From assembly GCF_043641665.1 (NCBI RefSeq), contig NC_092180.1:28211240-28275239 (forward strand): DNA of 64,000 nt, in the 5' to 3' direction. Origin of the DNA: Enoplosus armatus (taxonomy: Eukaryota > Chordata > Actinopteri > Centrarchiformes > Enoplosidae). The notes under the pieces were generated by a model. That model saw only the letters and a program-made list of their open reading frames with translations, made no database searches and was not told where the DNA came from. Both the position numbers and the translations under genes were made by a program. Positions 1 through 12,943 of this stretch are shown here, one piece after another. The stretch's first letter is position 1, and each line of letters opens with the position of its first letter.

Positions 1-702
1 CGCACATGGCGCCGCTGTTCAACTTGGCCAAGCGGTTCTAAATCTGAGGCGGGGGGGGGGGGCGGTGCCAGATGGTTGTGGTTGATGCTCCCCAGCTCCC
101 CAGTCACGTCGAAAGCACTCCATTCTTAACAGTTACAAGGATTCTGCATGGCACATGGCATTGGTTTGTTTTTTTAATTCTAAATATCAAGAGCAACATT
201 ATGTCATGCTAATTTGGACGCACTTTGAACGGTTTTTAAAATCAACCCAGAACAAGACTTCACTTGGACTTGTCTTGAATGACTTGAGAGCTCTGCGGTC
301 ATTAAAATACACACCGCACGCATGCTCTGCCTCCACAACGTGAACTGAGTGGGAACTTGAGGATCTATATATCTATATCTACCTACCTATCTATCTATAT
401 CTATCCGTTTGTTGTTTTGTTTCCGATATCATATGTCGTTTAATTACTGTACAAGTAAACGTTACTTTAGTGATGGTATATTTGCACGTTGAGAATAGAA
501 TGCATTCAGTGACAGCTTTACACTGACATCTAGTGGAATAAAGCCTGTGTGCATATGAGATTTCTTAAAAAAGGAGTAAAAAGGAGAAGAAAAGGATGGA
601 AATACAGACATGAAAATGCAATTTATCATCTCTGCAAAAAAACAAACAAAATATTAATTAAAAGAGTCCTCAGAAACTTTAATGGAAAATATGTAGCAGC
701 AT

Positions 703-708
703 TTTATT
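703..708 (-). terminator. ccne1: Candidate ccne1 poly(A) signal
   Basis: AATAAA on the minus strand (TTTATT on plus), about 870 nt after the stop codon. The 1-1579 stretch otherwise holds no gene: it is A/T-rich with CA and G tracts and would be the 3' UTR and downstream flank. Signal choice is uncertain. Confidence 0.3.
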
Positions 709-1579
709 TTAAAAAGTCAAATAGAAATCTTACATTTTGGTGGTGGGGGAAACAAACCGCAGGTCGGGATAAAAATAAAAGTTAAATACAATCAATATTT
801 TAGCTTCTGAAGCCTGGCTGGTTCACTTGTCCATTTAGGTAGCCAAGCTACTGGTCCCTAAACAAAACATGGCCATGTTTCGTCCAATAAAATGGCAATA
901 GTAGACCCAAAAACACGAGCAACACACTATTTCTCTCTCACACTCATACACACACACACACACACACAAACTCTTCCCCCTACATCATGCAAAGCCCACT
1001 TTTATAGCAGCACATAGAGCCAAATATGACCCTAGGAATAGTTTTTGGGCGAATGAGGCCACTAATAGATTAAAGCAATCTCACACACACACTAAATCAA
1101 GTAGAGACTCCATAAAAATGTCCATTCAATTTGGCCTCTGCATAGAAAATAAAAATGGCAACCACTAACTGTAGGCGTGGTTGGTAATTAATGCAAGCAT
1201 TTTGGGTGCATTGCTATTTGAAAAAACAAAACAAAAAAACAACAAATAAAAATCTCCTCTTGAGCTGTCCCATTCCTAACAGCACCTTGCTTTGTGTTTT
1301 CATCCAGGCAGGGGGGGGGGTAGATTCCTGTGGGGAAACCATTTGCACACCGTGTATCAGCGTTTTGCAAATTTAGCCCAAGTCAGTGTTTGCACCCACA
1401 ACAGAGACATTTAAAAGCATCTGGGGCCATGTAATCTGCACGACTTTAAAAAAGGAGACAATACTATTTTTAAACAACGTTTCCCCGCTGAAACCCCTTC
1501 ATAGTTATGTGTACTGGCACTGCTGTCCAGTGTCAACACATCAGCTTTTCCCTTCCACTCTCAGCCATAATGCCAAAGT

Positions 1580-4500
1580 CTAATTAGGATTTGCTGTCGT
1601 CTCGTCGGTTTCAGTGTTGCCATCGCTACTTGGGAAGTTACTGTTGTGCTGATGAGCGCGCGTCCTCCTGTCCTGTCGGATTTTCAGCACGGCGGCATCC
1701 ACTCGGACCAACTCCTCAGTTTTCTCACTGCTCAGGGGTGGGGTCAGGACGCCTGACGGGACGGGACAGTTGCTGTGACGCTCCAGCTCCGCGTCTTTGT
1801 AGGAATAGGCCTTGTCCTGTAGGCCAAAAATACACACATTAACTGTGCTGTCACTAGAAAGCAGAGGGCGGAGGACGGGGGGTGGGAGGTTAGATTATAT
1901 TATTGTTATAAAATATTTTGTCAGAGCTTTACAAGACTAACACTTTCACTCACCAGCCATGTAAGGTAGGGGACGTGGGTCTGGATGTTGTGCATGTCAT
2001 CCGCGGGGATCCCTGTGAAGGTTTTCATAGGCGACCCGCCAACCTCCCGCAGCACCATGGCGAATGGCACCATCCACCTCACGCACTCCTCTACCTCCAC
2101 CCTCTTCAGAGCTGCATGGACAGAAGGAGGAAATGAACAAAGTGATGAGTCAAGGCAACACAACCAGGGTAGCACCAGTCGGAGACAAAAAAAACACTAC
2201 AAATATAAAACTAAGCATGCTAATATGTCTTAATAGAATGGTTGCTTTTTTTTCCTTTACCTGAGACGTTTTCCACCAGCTCAAGAGAGGAGAAGTGAAA
2301 CAGGGCTGAAGCAGCAAGGATGCCATTGGAAAACTCAAGGCAACGCACATCTAGCATGCACAGGTCCAACAACTGGAAAGACCAGAAAATTAAACATCAG
2401 AGCGCACCTCAACAGGAGTACTGCAAAAGGTTGTTCTTACAAAAAAAAAAAAAAAAAGAAGAAAAATAAAAGACAGGCAGCGCATGACTAACCCTAACCC
2501 TTAAGATTAAATACAAATGTCTTAAAAAAGGATCAACACTTCTGAATGACGAGCACAGTTTTTTGCTCCTCAAAGCTACACCGGGCAACTGGTGACTGTG
2601 GGGCAGCAAAAAGCAGAACGACAACGTCCCAGTAGAGGTACAGTATTTATTGGTGCACACTGGTTTGGACCAAGTAAAAGCTCGACTGGTGGTAACGTGT
2701 AATCCAGAGATCGCTTAAAGCGACTTATGCATGCGTTTACCATCCTTGCAGGTTGGTGAAGGATGAGGGAGATTAAGACCTAAAACTGGCGTTCTCTGAA
2801 TAAAGGCCTCTCTCAAAAAAAAGGTGTTTTATGGAGATTGTATAGCACCAGACATGTGAACATCAAACTACAATTGGGCAAAAGAGGTGAATTTACAGTG
2901 CCTTCAATGCTGCTGACTGGATACGGTTTTCTAATGTAGGTCCACTTGGCGTTTTTTAGAAACTAGAGCTGGATTTATACACTATAATAAATGTATCCTT
3001 CTGTAGTTCTAATGCAGGGTTCCTCTGTAATAATGAACTAATGGATATAGCAAGTTATTAGTAAAGAAGGAATGCCCACACAACATACCTCCGCGATCTG
3101 TGTGAAGGTAGCCTGGGGGTATCTGGGGATGAGCAGCTCTTCCGTCTCTTTCAGGTAGGCCACCTGCATGTAAACGTTGAGCCAGGAGATGGGAGACTGT
3201 GGGCTGAGACTCCACTTCAGCCCCTGTGTTAGAAAAGAGAGAGAGAGCAGACAACCTTCAGTGTTGGCAAAGTAAAACCATCGACAGCAAAAGAAAAAAA
3301 GGTGCAGATCATGAGAGGGTCTCTTAGGGGGGGCAGAGTGTTCAGTGACCGGCAAAGCCCTCTGGCTTTCCCTGACAGTGTTTTATATGAGAGCTATAGA
3401 CTCTGGGAGGGAATGACTTGTGTGCATTTCATTGTGCTGTTCTAGACCAATATCATCCTCCAGCAGAGACTGATAGAAGCACTGAAGCCTTGTACTTGTT
3501 TTAAGATATGAAAGTACGCCTACTCATCACTTTGAATTAAGTTTTTATATTTATTTTTCATTTGCTCCCAAGTCCGTTTGAAACACGGGGGCTGCAGTGT
3601 AATTATAGTGCCCTAATGATGGGGCAGTGATATTATAAGCGTTTATCCATTCGCACAGTCAACGATTTCTTTTGCCAGCTGTCCTTCCTGCGTGTGGCAG
3701 CTGTGTTGCTTCTAGCCTGGATGACGTGTTCAACTTCTTCGTATTTGTCTAATATTATAGTTTGCTCTTAAATATGCCGCTCTGCTGCCAGTAGACGTGT
3801 CCGTGTTTGCGACTGGTCGGATGCTGCAAACGCAGCCCCCTTTTATGCGAATGCGCTCGTGGCTAACCACCACCGTGTGACCGCTTAGCGAAGCCAGATA
3901 ACCAAAAGATATCCCGGGTATGTCGAACCTGCTTCGTAGTACATACGGATGTATAATGGATCAATGTAAGTAATGTGTGTGTTCTTTACCTTCATGATAA
4001 TGATTTCCATGCTGAGAATCTCATCTTCAGTGCAGGCTTGGTCTGTAACATAGGCAAACTGGTGGACCTTGGGAGGATACATCTCCTGGGAGAAGCAGAA
4101 ACATGGATCATGGAGCATTATAACAATCATTTACGCCAACCAACATATTGTAAAATGTTGCAGAAGAAAGCTGCAAGTGCAGTTAAGATGATGTGCCTGA
4201 AAAGCAAAGCCATAAGAATGAACTAGAGGCTACTTAAGCAGGGATTTTGATCATCCCACTGCAGCCCTTCTTACCTCTACTTTGGCAGCGATGAAGAGGC
4301 AGGTGATGCCTATTAGCTGCAGCGTTGATTTGAAGACGTTCCTCTGTGTGGCCATGAAGCGATCGAAGTAGTCCTGAGCGAGGTGGTACGTCTCCCTGTG
4401 CAGTTTGTACACCTCACTCACCTAAAAAAGACAAACAGAACCTCAATGCAGGTCGCGGCCTCCCGTGACTTGGACATTAAATGGTATCTGGAAACTAAAA

Positions 4501-5050
4501 AAAAAAAATGATAGAATGTGTATTCATCAGGATAAGAATGTCTCATGGCAAGGCTTAGTGGTTTTAATTGGAACACAGCGATTTGGATATTTTCTGATTA
4601 ATGTTAGGAAGATATGAGAAAAAAAAAAAAAAAAGATGCCACCCAAGCCTGACACTTTACGGTAGAAGTCATTGTAGCCTGTGTGACACTGTCTAGCCTC
4701 GAATGCGGTGTGTCTAATATGCAATTAGCCTGCTGAAACAAATCTTGCTGGGTTTAAATACTTATGGCCCATAGAATAATGAATAGATAGGGAAATAATG
4801 GCCGCCTTCCATAGACTATCGCTGGAGTGCCTGATGACACTTGCCACGGCAGATACCAGATGTGCGGGTGGTGGTAGCAGACCAATAATAATAAACCGCT
4901 TCTGTAGTTTGAATAAGTCATCTCAAGATAAAGTTACGCAGCAATATTTTGAATATTTGTGATTCCATAGCTAGTCATCTTAAAAATGGTATAATTCATA
5001 TCTAGGTTAGAAGCGTTACCCTCTTTAGCCACAACTTTCTTGAGACAAAG

Positions 5051-5135
<85 letters not shown>

Positions 5136-8103
5136 ACGCACACACACACACGCACACACACACACGACCCAAAATACTCCCAAACAGGGGCAGAAGCATT
5201 CCTTCCTTCTCAGCTGCGTGTTCCACGAGTAGAGAGTGACCTCTGGTGGCATAAGCTGTGCACTACAACACAGCGTCTCCATGTCAGTGTATTTCTGACG
5301 TTAATAAAAATCATACCTTCAGAGTTTCTAAACACCCTGGTGCACCATAATACTCTGATTCCACCCATATAGTCTTATTATATATTCAAAAAATTCTAAT
5401 GGCAGCTGGGTTTCAAGCCTGTTTGGCCACAGCGGGCCCAAATCGGGAACACCGCTCCTCCTGGGCGTCTCCCTTGATGTGTGATTGGCAATCATTAGTC
5501 GAATTAGTGTCGACTGGGGGTGTCTTCTCAACATCTGTGAAGTGTTGGACAGTGCAAGGCTATTACAGGTGAAACGTGCATTTGAAGGATTTTTCCACCA
5601 TAAAAAGCTTGTTCCGATAATTGTGTGCAGCACAAATTTCAAGCAGAGCTGGGTACAAAACAAACTGAACTGTTACAGATGTTGGGGTTGTTCAGTGGAT
5701 CTGTGTTTTCATATTCGGGTTAGTGATACTCTAAACTAAAACAAACTTTTCATTTGGTTTCTTGTCGGGTTGAATTTGGTGAAGCTGCTCTGTAGTGTTT
5801 TCAGTTTTGGTGGTTGGGGGCTCATACCAGCCTAATATACAGTCTATGGCTGTGAGATTTCTCAGCTACCTTTACACTGTGCGCCATGTGTTGCCATAGC
5901 AACCTACAACCCGAGGTGGTTGTCGTTTCTGCGGTCATCGCTGATTTTATTTGCATCCAGCTGATGCCGTCATGGGGTCTGGACACGAGGAAAATAAAAA
6001 TCTGAGATTTTTTTGTGGACATTTGATATTTTCTGAAACTTTCCATAGTACATTGCATGTATACCTACATATAGATATGGGGGGGGGGGGGGGGGGGGGA
6101 GTACAATATATGCAACCTACTACATTAAGTAGACAAAGACAAAAAGAATTACCTCAGTGTTTAAATTTACACTGTACTCTGTTTTGAAATGGACCTTAGA
6201 TCTAAAATATGTCAGATGAAGTCCCACATTACTTCGATGTAGCCCTTATCAGCGTTACTCATAAAAAAAAGGTCTTTTTTGAATGTGATTAGGCCAAACC
6301 AGAGTGGTTGATCTCTTTCAGAGACAGGAGAACTCATAAGTCATTGCAGCTCATTATTTACCGCCAGTACAACAATGTTCAGACTGTTGAGTATTACTTA
6401 ACCGCTTGTCCCACTTTTGCATTTTCTCAATAAGCAGATTATGAGTCCACCTCAAAATCAATGAGAGCCTATTGTTGCCAATGTCTCACAACGTAGTTTC
6501 CGCTAGCAACAGTACATTACATTAAGAGTTAGTTCTACGGTCCTAAAACTTAAGTAACACAGCTGGAATAATCGAAATGAAAGTCCCTATATGCTTTGTT
6601 TACAATGGTGTTGACAAAAGGAGGCATGGAACTGGTCACCAAGACATGCTACAGACCTCCATGAGCCAGTCCAGGAGAATTGCCCTCATCTTGGGCTGCA
6701 GATGAGGATGCTTTTCCATCATGTTGACGTCCCTGGTGTAGGTCTTATCCTTCTCCAACATGTTGTTCCACACCACATCCTTACTGGCCCAGCTGATAAG
6801 AAAACAGAGATGGACACAACGGTAACTCTCGTCTTGCTGGACCCCCAATATTAACCACTTTTGAAGTAGGACATGAGGCATCAAAATACTATTCAATGCT
6901 AATAACGCACAAGGGACAGGCCTCAAATCTAAAAAAAGACTTGGGAGGTCGACCTTAAATCAGACTTTTACTGATACGGAATGGAAAATAATGTTATGTA
7001 TCTCAAAAAAGTCACAAATTCAGAACTACATTGGTACAAATTAAAATAATAGGTTTAAACGTAGAGATAGCCAGGCTTGCTGGAGAAGTGGGGGATGATC
7101 ATGGTACACTTATTCATTTCTTATGGGAATGTCCCTAGACAGATATTCCCCACACCTCTACTCTATATGTTGTGGGAGATATATCGCTGCTAAGCAACAT
7201 CCCTCCGCCTCTAGCGGGCTGGATTCACAGCAATTATGAGAACTTGTCTTTTAGGATTAATAAATCAGGTAGACGGATATAGTCTGAAACAGAACAGATA
7301 CCTTAGTCACATTAAAAGCCACCGAAACCCCTCACAATCAGATAACAGCCCTTTTATTTGCACTTTAGTTGTATTCCCTAACACATTGAATATGGTTCAC
7401 GTTGCTACAGCCCTCATGTAGAAAATAGTTCAGTGTGCTTGGATACAAGAGAATGCATCTGACATAATCAACCCCACAATAACAGTACTCACCACAGCGC
7501 AGGAAGCGGGGTGCAATGCACAGGGGTTACAAATATGTTGTTGAAGTTGTAGTGGGGGAAGCACGCCTTTATCAGGGCGACCGGTTGGTCTTCTTCCTGA
7601 TCAGGTGTGGGGATCCACCTGTGGGGACTTGTGTAGCCAGCATCAGGACTCCAGCCCAGCTTCACAGGAGAGAGGGAGAGAAGAGAGGACACAAGGAAAA
7701 TGAGAGGGTAAGCGGCAGACTCTCCAATGAGCTGAGTGCTAGCAAACATTAAGGCCCGGGGGGGGGGGGGGGGGGGACACGAGACAACAAAAACACCTCC
7801 TTAATTAGTGCGAAGTTCTAATCAAGGCAGAATTAACAATGGATCAGCCAATATGTACTTGAGGAGTAAGTGGCCAAGCTTATATACCAGCAGTGCTGCA
7901 TTTGACTAGTGGTAAGACTCAGTGACTGGACCAAGGATGCACAATCAGTACAGAGACTGGGGTTAAGACCGGGGTGAGGCACATGTATTGACACGGAGTG
8001 TCGAAAGATGGCCAAGCCTACCTCACAGTCCCGCTGCTTCTTCTTCGTCATCTCTGCCACCTCCTCATCCACATCTTGCAAATACTGAGGATCAAAGAAG
8101 GAA

Positions 8104-8157
<54 letters not shown>

Positions 8158-8784
8158 TTTGTACGTGATTCGGTTCAAAAAGCAGAATTTGAATGCCGTC
8201 CCAAGGCTGTTTGGCTTTTGTAAGTGGTGTCAAAAAAATATATGAATAAATGCAACAATAATCACATGCAGTACAATATCACCTGTATCGATGAGTAATA
8301 CTTAAATGAAGCACAGGATACTTACTTGCCAGCAATAGTGAATACATATGTGCCACCAGTTTTACATTTTGGTTATTCAATAAGGCCTACATTCGCAACC
8401 CAGCTACAACTGAGAAATGGGGTTTGAACCAGTTGAAGGCTAGTCTGCAAGCCTTTCAGACTACTTACAATGGCAACATCTGCCTTCCTCTTTCTCGGCC
8501 GTAATGTATTTTCCTTGGGCGCCTCGGGAGCAACAGACTCGGGTTCAGTCTCTTCCCTATCACAACACAGAACAAAGACGTAGCTGTAAGTCTCGACAGT
8601 CAACGTAAAACGCTTGGATAAAACACGTCAATATGGTCAAATTAAGGTCCTATAGCAACAAGCTAACTAGCCAGATGGCTCGAGCTCCCATCAACTTTTC
8701 TCTCTGTCGTCACGCACTTTTGATTGACGCGCTTAAAAAGAGCCGTGGGTTGGATAAATATCAAACTCACCGTTTTCCTCGCAT
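1580..8784 (-). CDS. ccne1: Cyclin E1 (G1/S cyclin), 10 coding exons
   Basis: Cyclin E binds and activates CDK2 to drive S-phase entry in the nucleus. Coding exons, 5' to 3': 8771-8784, 8469-8556, 8022-8084, 7493-7659, 6657-6792, 4275-4421, 3990-4085, 3089-3223, 2261-2372, 1954-2111, 1580-1816. (The first holds only the start of the reading frame.) Phases agree throughout and give 450 aa against 410 for human CCNE1. Seen: [11 protein letters not shown] near the N-terminus; [12 protein letters not shown] and KLHRET of the cyclin box; [42 protein letters not shown]; and a C-terminal PSGVLTPP phosphodegron-like motif (CDC4/FBXW7 type in the family). The start ATG joins in phase 2 to the RKRKADV exon and yields [12 protein letters not shown]. 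The exon 5 donor (gtctgt) is weak. Closer to CCNE1 than to CCNE2 (for example YPPK and [17 protein letters not shown] residues). Neighbours: BtpA-family gene head-to-head. Confidence 0.93.
5054..5165. repeat. Long CA microsatellite
   Basis: About 110 bp of CA with a few CG interruptions in the ccne1 intron 4422-6656. Generates several false HT- or VC-rich reading frames. The rest of that intron shows no gene. Confidence 0.95.
6928..7300 (+). mobile_element. L1-type ORF2 C-terminal relic
   Basis: Reads [17 protein letters not shown], then [22 protein letters not shown], and further on AGWIHSN, with stops and shifts. The GTLIH-x-FWxCP zinc-knuckle-like end is an L1 ORF2 feature. Lies in ccne1 intron between exons at 7493 and 6792. 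Confidence 0.6.
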
Positions 8785-9540
8785 TATACTCGCGGGGGAG
8801 GGGGTTGGTGTCAGTTGCGGAGTAAACCTGTGAATGAGAAATGTTTTTTTTTTTTAAGCTTTATTTTGGGGATTGACAAAACACATTCATACACTCCCAA
8901 CCCCCACTCTCAACTCCCTCCTTCTGACAAAGCCCAACTCAGCCTGGCGCGGGGAAATGGAAACGGTACGCAATGTTAAAAGTCGTCAAAAAGTACCTCA
9001 TAATGCTCGTACATTCATGAAATTACTCGGTGTGAAACAACAGACACCAAATTAGCTGCTTAACGTGGTTATAGTGCGCATTTTTAAGGGGAGCCTGGTT
9101 ATTTTCCCACGCTAACTTTGGATGGCCGGCTTGCCACATAATGGCCGAACGACAGGCACAACTAGGACGCCTATTTACACACAATTTAACAGTAACAGCA
9201 ACAACACCGAACACAAAGCTAACACATACGACGTTTAATACAAACCATACACGTTACCTCCACACGAACCACCCGCATTTCAACTTGTTCAGTCACCATT
9301 TAAGTAATGGCTACACCATTTGCAGCTGAAACTAGCTTCACCAACTCGATGCAATCGTCGCAAGTTTTGTTCCATCCACTCACCTCAAGATTCTGCCCTT
9401 GAAGTTCACTCTTATCCGCTTCTGAAATATAAATATGAATGTTGTTTCACTTCCCCGCCTGTTGTTCAGACTCTCGGAGGTGCTCTGTGTCTGTGCCAGG
9501 CCGGGCTAGTTCTACTGAGCTGGCGCCTTGTAGGGAACAG
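8771..9540 (-). other. ccne1: ccne1 5' UTR exons
   Basis: The first coding exon can extend upstream to an acceptor (cacag) with exon start at 8827, giving a 43-nt leader before the ATG at 8784-8782. A good upstream donor (CTTGAG, then gtgagtgg) closes a non-coding first exon at 9384. Its 5' limit cannot be fixed from sequence; it probably lies near 9500-9550. Inference from splice-site matches and the known non-coding first exon of cyclin E genes. Confidence 0.5.
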
Positions 9541-9640
9541 ATGACTTGATGCATCAACGTCAGAGAGGAGTGGATTTAACTTGGCGCTAAACCGTCAGCC
9601 TCGCCGCCTCTTTGTGGTCTAACTTCAAATCCGTTCACCA
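9541..9640. promoter_or_regulatory. ccne1 proximal promoter with E2F-like site
   Basis: TTGGCGC at 9581-9587 (read TTTAGCGCCAA on the minus strand) fits the degenerate E2F core TTSSCGC and sits just upstream of the inferred first exon. Cyclin E1 is a classical E2F target, so the position makes sense. Binding is an inference. The 0.7 kb between this point and the BtpA gene start is the shared divergent promoter region; no TATA box is obvious. Confidence 0.4.
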
Positions 9641-10269
9641 CAGTTTCACGCCTGCGGCGCATGCAGAGCACGCGTGTTTCATGTAATCGGTCCTCGCTGT
9701 GCCGAGGAAGAGAAAAATATAAGTTTATAATTTAGCCTACAAAACGGGAGGCGTGGCTGCCGCGCGTGACAGCTGCGGGGGGCGGAGCTTCCAAAGAGGA
9801 AGTGCCCAGGCACCGCGTGGCTAGTCTGCCAGATGTAAACAAAGCGGCAGTGCTTTTGGATTATGCCTGAAATAAAACGTAACCCGACACAAATATCACG
9901 AGGCAACTGCGCATTTTCCTTCCGTCGACTCTACGTAAGCTTGTCGCTCGCTGTCACCCTGGGCGGATCATTTGGCCGCTCATTTCCAGCCCGGGTTGCC
10001 ATACCTATCCCCCCATTGCAACCACGCAGCCCTGCTCTATAAACCAACTCGCTGCCCTGCTCGCTTCTAGTCGAGGTGGCGGGGTAGAGTAAGATAGCGA
10101 TTGTTTCCCATGCCACCGGTTCGATTTTGAAGACGGTTAATTATTTAAATTGTGTTTGTTTAAACAAAGCTGACCCTTGGCCAGTCACGTGATGTCTATG
10201 CTTAGAAAGACAAAAACAGAACCCCCCCTCCTCCTCTCTACTCTCTGGTTTTTCTACAGAAACGGGAAC

Positions 10270-11344
10270 ATGAAGTTTTTGGACCTTTTCGGGCGCCTAA
10301 AATCCGTGGTTATTGGAATGATCCATGTTAAAGCCTTACCAGGTAAACTAAGACTGCACTGACCTGTGCCCTCCAATGTTCAAATGTGAGGTGTTCAGTG
10401 GTGGAGGAAGTATTCAGCTCCTTCACTTACCTACTTACTGTTAGCAAAAGTATCAATACCACACTCCAACTCCAACTGTCCTGCATTGAGAGTGCATTGA
10501 AGTGCACAAGGATCAAAATGAGAAGGACTCAGTGCAGAATGTTACACTGTCATGGGTGTATTCCATTATTAGACTGTTTTTGCTCCGGAATTAATGTGTG
10601 CATTTTGCTCTTGCAATTGGTGAAGCAAATTCTTAATTACTTCTACTGTTGGTGTAGTTGAATCTATAATAATACATCATATTTTAATAAGCCCATCGTA
10701 TGTTTTGTATGAAAACGTGTAAAGTAAGCAACTGGACACTCATTAACATGGTTATAGAAAAAACAAATGAGTGGAAATGTATATGTACTTCAAATGTGTA
10801 CTTAAGTACGGCACTTGAGTAGATGTGCTTCGTTACATCTCCCCACTGCAAATTCGGGAGCTGTGATTTGTGGTATCTCGCGCCGCATGTAACCAAGCTC
10901 CTCGTTCCCATCTCAGGAACCCCCCTGGGTTGTATGAAAATGTCCCAAATCACGGAAGAAGCGTGCAGGGAGGCGGCGATCTACCGAGACGCAGGGATTG
11001 TAAGTTATTACAGGGGTTGTACATATTAAGTTTTTTCCAGGCAAGCCAGTAACCCCCCCCCCGCACTCCCCATTTCAGGATGGTGTGATCATCGAGAACA
11101 TGCATGATGTCCCTTACTCCTTCTCCGTGGGCCCTGAGGTGTGCGCCTGTATGACCGCGGTGTGCGCTGCTGTGAGAAGCGTGTGTCCGTCCCTGCCACT
11201 CGGAGTGCAGATACTGTCCTCTGCGAACCAGCAGGCACTGGCCGTAGCTCTGGCTTCAGGTTCAGTCTTCATGTATTCTTCATATATATATGTATACATT
11301 TATTTTATTCTATTCTATTCTAATTTTAATCATTTGTATTTATG

Positions 11345-11391
<47 letters not shown>

Positions 11392-11512
11392 GGGGTCAAG
11401 GTACATTTGTCATATATATAATGACAAATGTACATTGACCCTTGATCCCTGAACAATCACCCTGGTCTGGTCACCCGCTCTAATTTAAGGTGTGCTTATC
11501 AGTGAAATAAGC

Positions 11513-11574
<62 letters not shown>

Positions 11575-12530
11575 AAATCACTCACTCTCTCAGCAACAAA
11601 AAAAAAAGGTCAGCTACTCGTGTGTCAGGCTCGGCCAAAAAAAACAAACCTCACCTGTGTTTGACACAGTGGCCAGTGTTTGGTCCACCATAGCATTATA
11701 ACGTTACTGTTGCGGTCGCAGGTCTGGATTTCATCAGGGCCGAGGGCTTCGTCTTTTCTCACGTGGCTGACGAGGGCCTCCTGAATGCCTGCGCCGGGGA
11801 CTTGCTGAGATATCGCAAGCAGATTGGAGCCGAGCACGTGCAGATCTTCACTGACATCAAAAAGAAGCACAGGTGAGGTCACCATCTGTCCAGGTGGATT
11901 AGTGAGTACAACTTCATGAGCCACTGGTACCTTTTCTCTGATGATGCTGACATAATCACCAGGACTAGCTACTGATCCAGTCCCTCACTGCTAGTAAATG
12001 AAGATTCATACAAAATAGTTTTGGGGGGCGACTGGGCAAAAAAATATCAGTGAGGGTGATCGCATCAGGGCCCGTGTGTACTGCATGTGTGTCTTTTCCC
12101 CAGCTCCCACGCCCTGACATCAGACGTGAGCATCGAAGAGACGGCGCGTGCCGCCGAGTTCTTCCTCTCGGATGGACTCATCATCACAGGGGTGGCCACC
12201 GGAGCGAAGGCCGACCCGCGGGAGCTCAGAGGTACTGCCGCAGAAAACGCCACAATGGCCCATACGACTACAGCAGCCACGTAGAGCTGCGATGAAGGCC
12301 AGCTTTGGTCATGCACTGCGTGACACAGCATCAGCATCAGCATCACGTTGGATAGCAAATGTAGGGCTGCAACTCATAGCTATTTCAAACATCGTCCAGT
12401 GGTTCCCAACCACAACCCTCTTAATGGACCCCTATTTTACCCTTGTATACACACTGACGACCCCCACCCACATACATTAACTGTACAATTAACCTAAATA
12501 GTGAACGTAATACCTGCAGGAAGATGGTAT

Positions 12531-12567
<37 letters not shown>

Positions 12568-12903
12568 TCTTACCCCCTTAAAATAAAGAGGGCTTCACAA
12601 CCCCCGTGGACTTTTGGCAACCCCTGATGGGGGTCAGGATCCCCAGGTTGGGAACCACTGATTTAGTCTATAAAATACCTGAAAGTCTCCAATTAATAAT
12701 GAAATAAAAACAGAAACGCAAGTAAGTCCCCAGATTTCCGAAGTGCCACAGCCTTCCATGTAATTCATTTGAAGTCACTGTCCTGTCTGTCCAGCAGAGG
12801 ACACCCTCACCTGTAGTGATATGACAATATGGCAGCCATCTGAAGCCTGGCCGCACTGTGGCTCAGTTCAGGAATATGCACTCTCACTCTGTTTCTGTTT
12901 CTG

Positions 12904-12943
<40 letters not shown>

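Noticed and set aside
4934..5372. Overlapping ORFs rich in HT or CV repeats
   Set aside because: They are translations of the CA microsatellite in a ccne1 intron.
10192..10269. N-terminal extension of the BtpA-family protein
   Set aside because: A strong acceptor-like ttctacag just before the ATG at 10270 and family alignment favour the shorter form, though it is not excluded.
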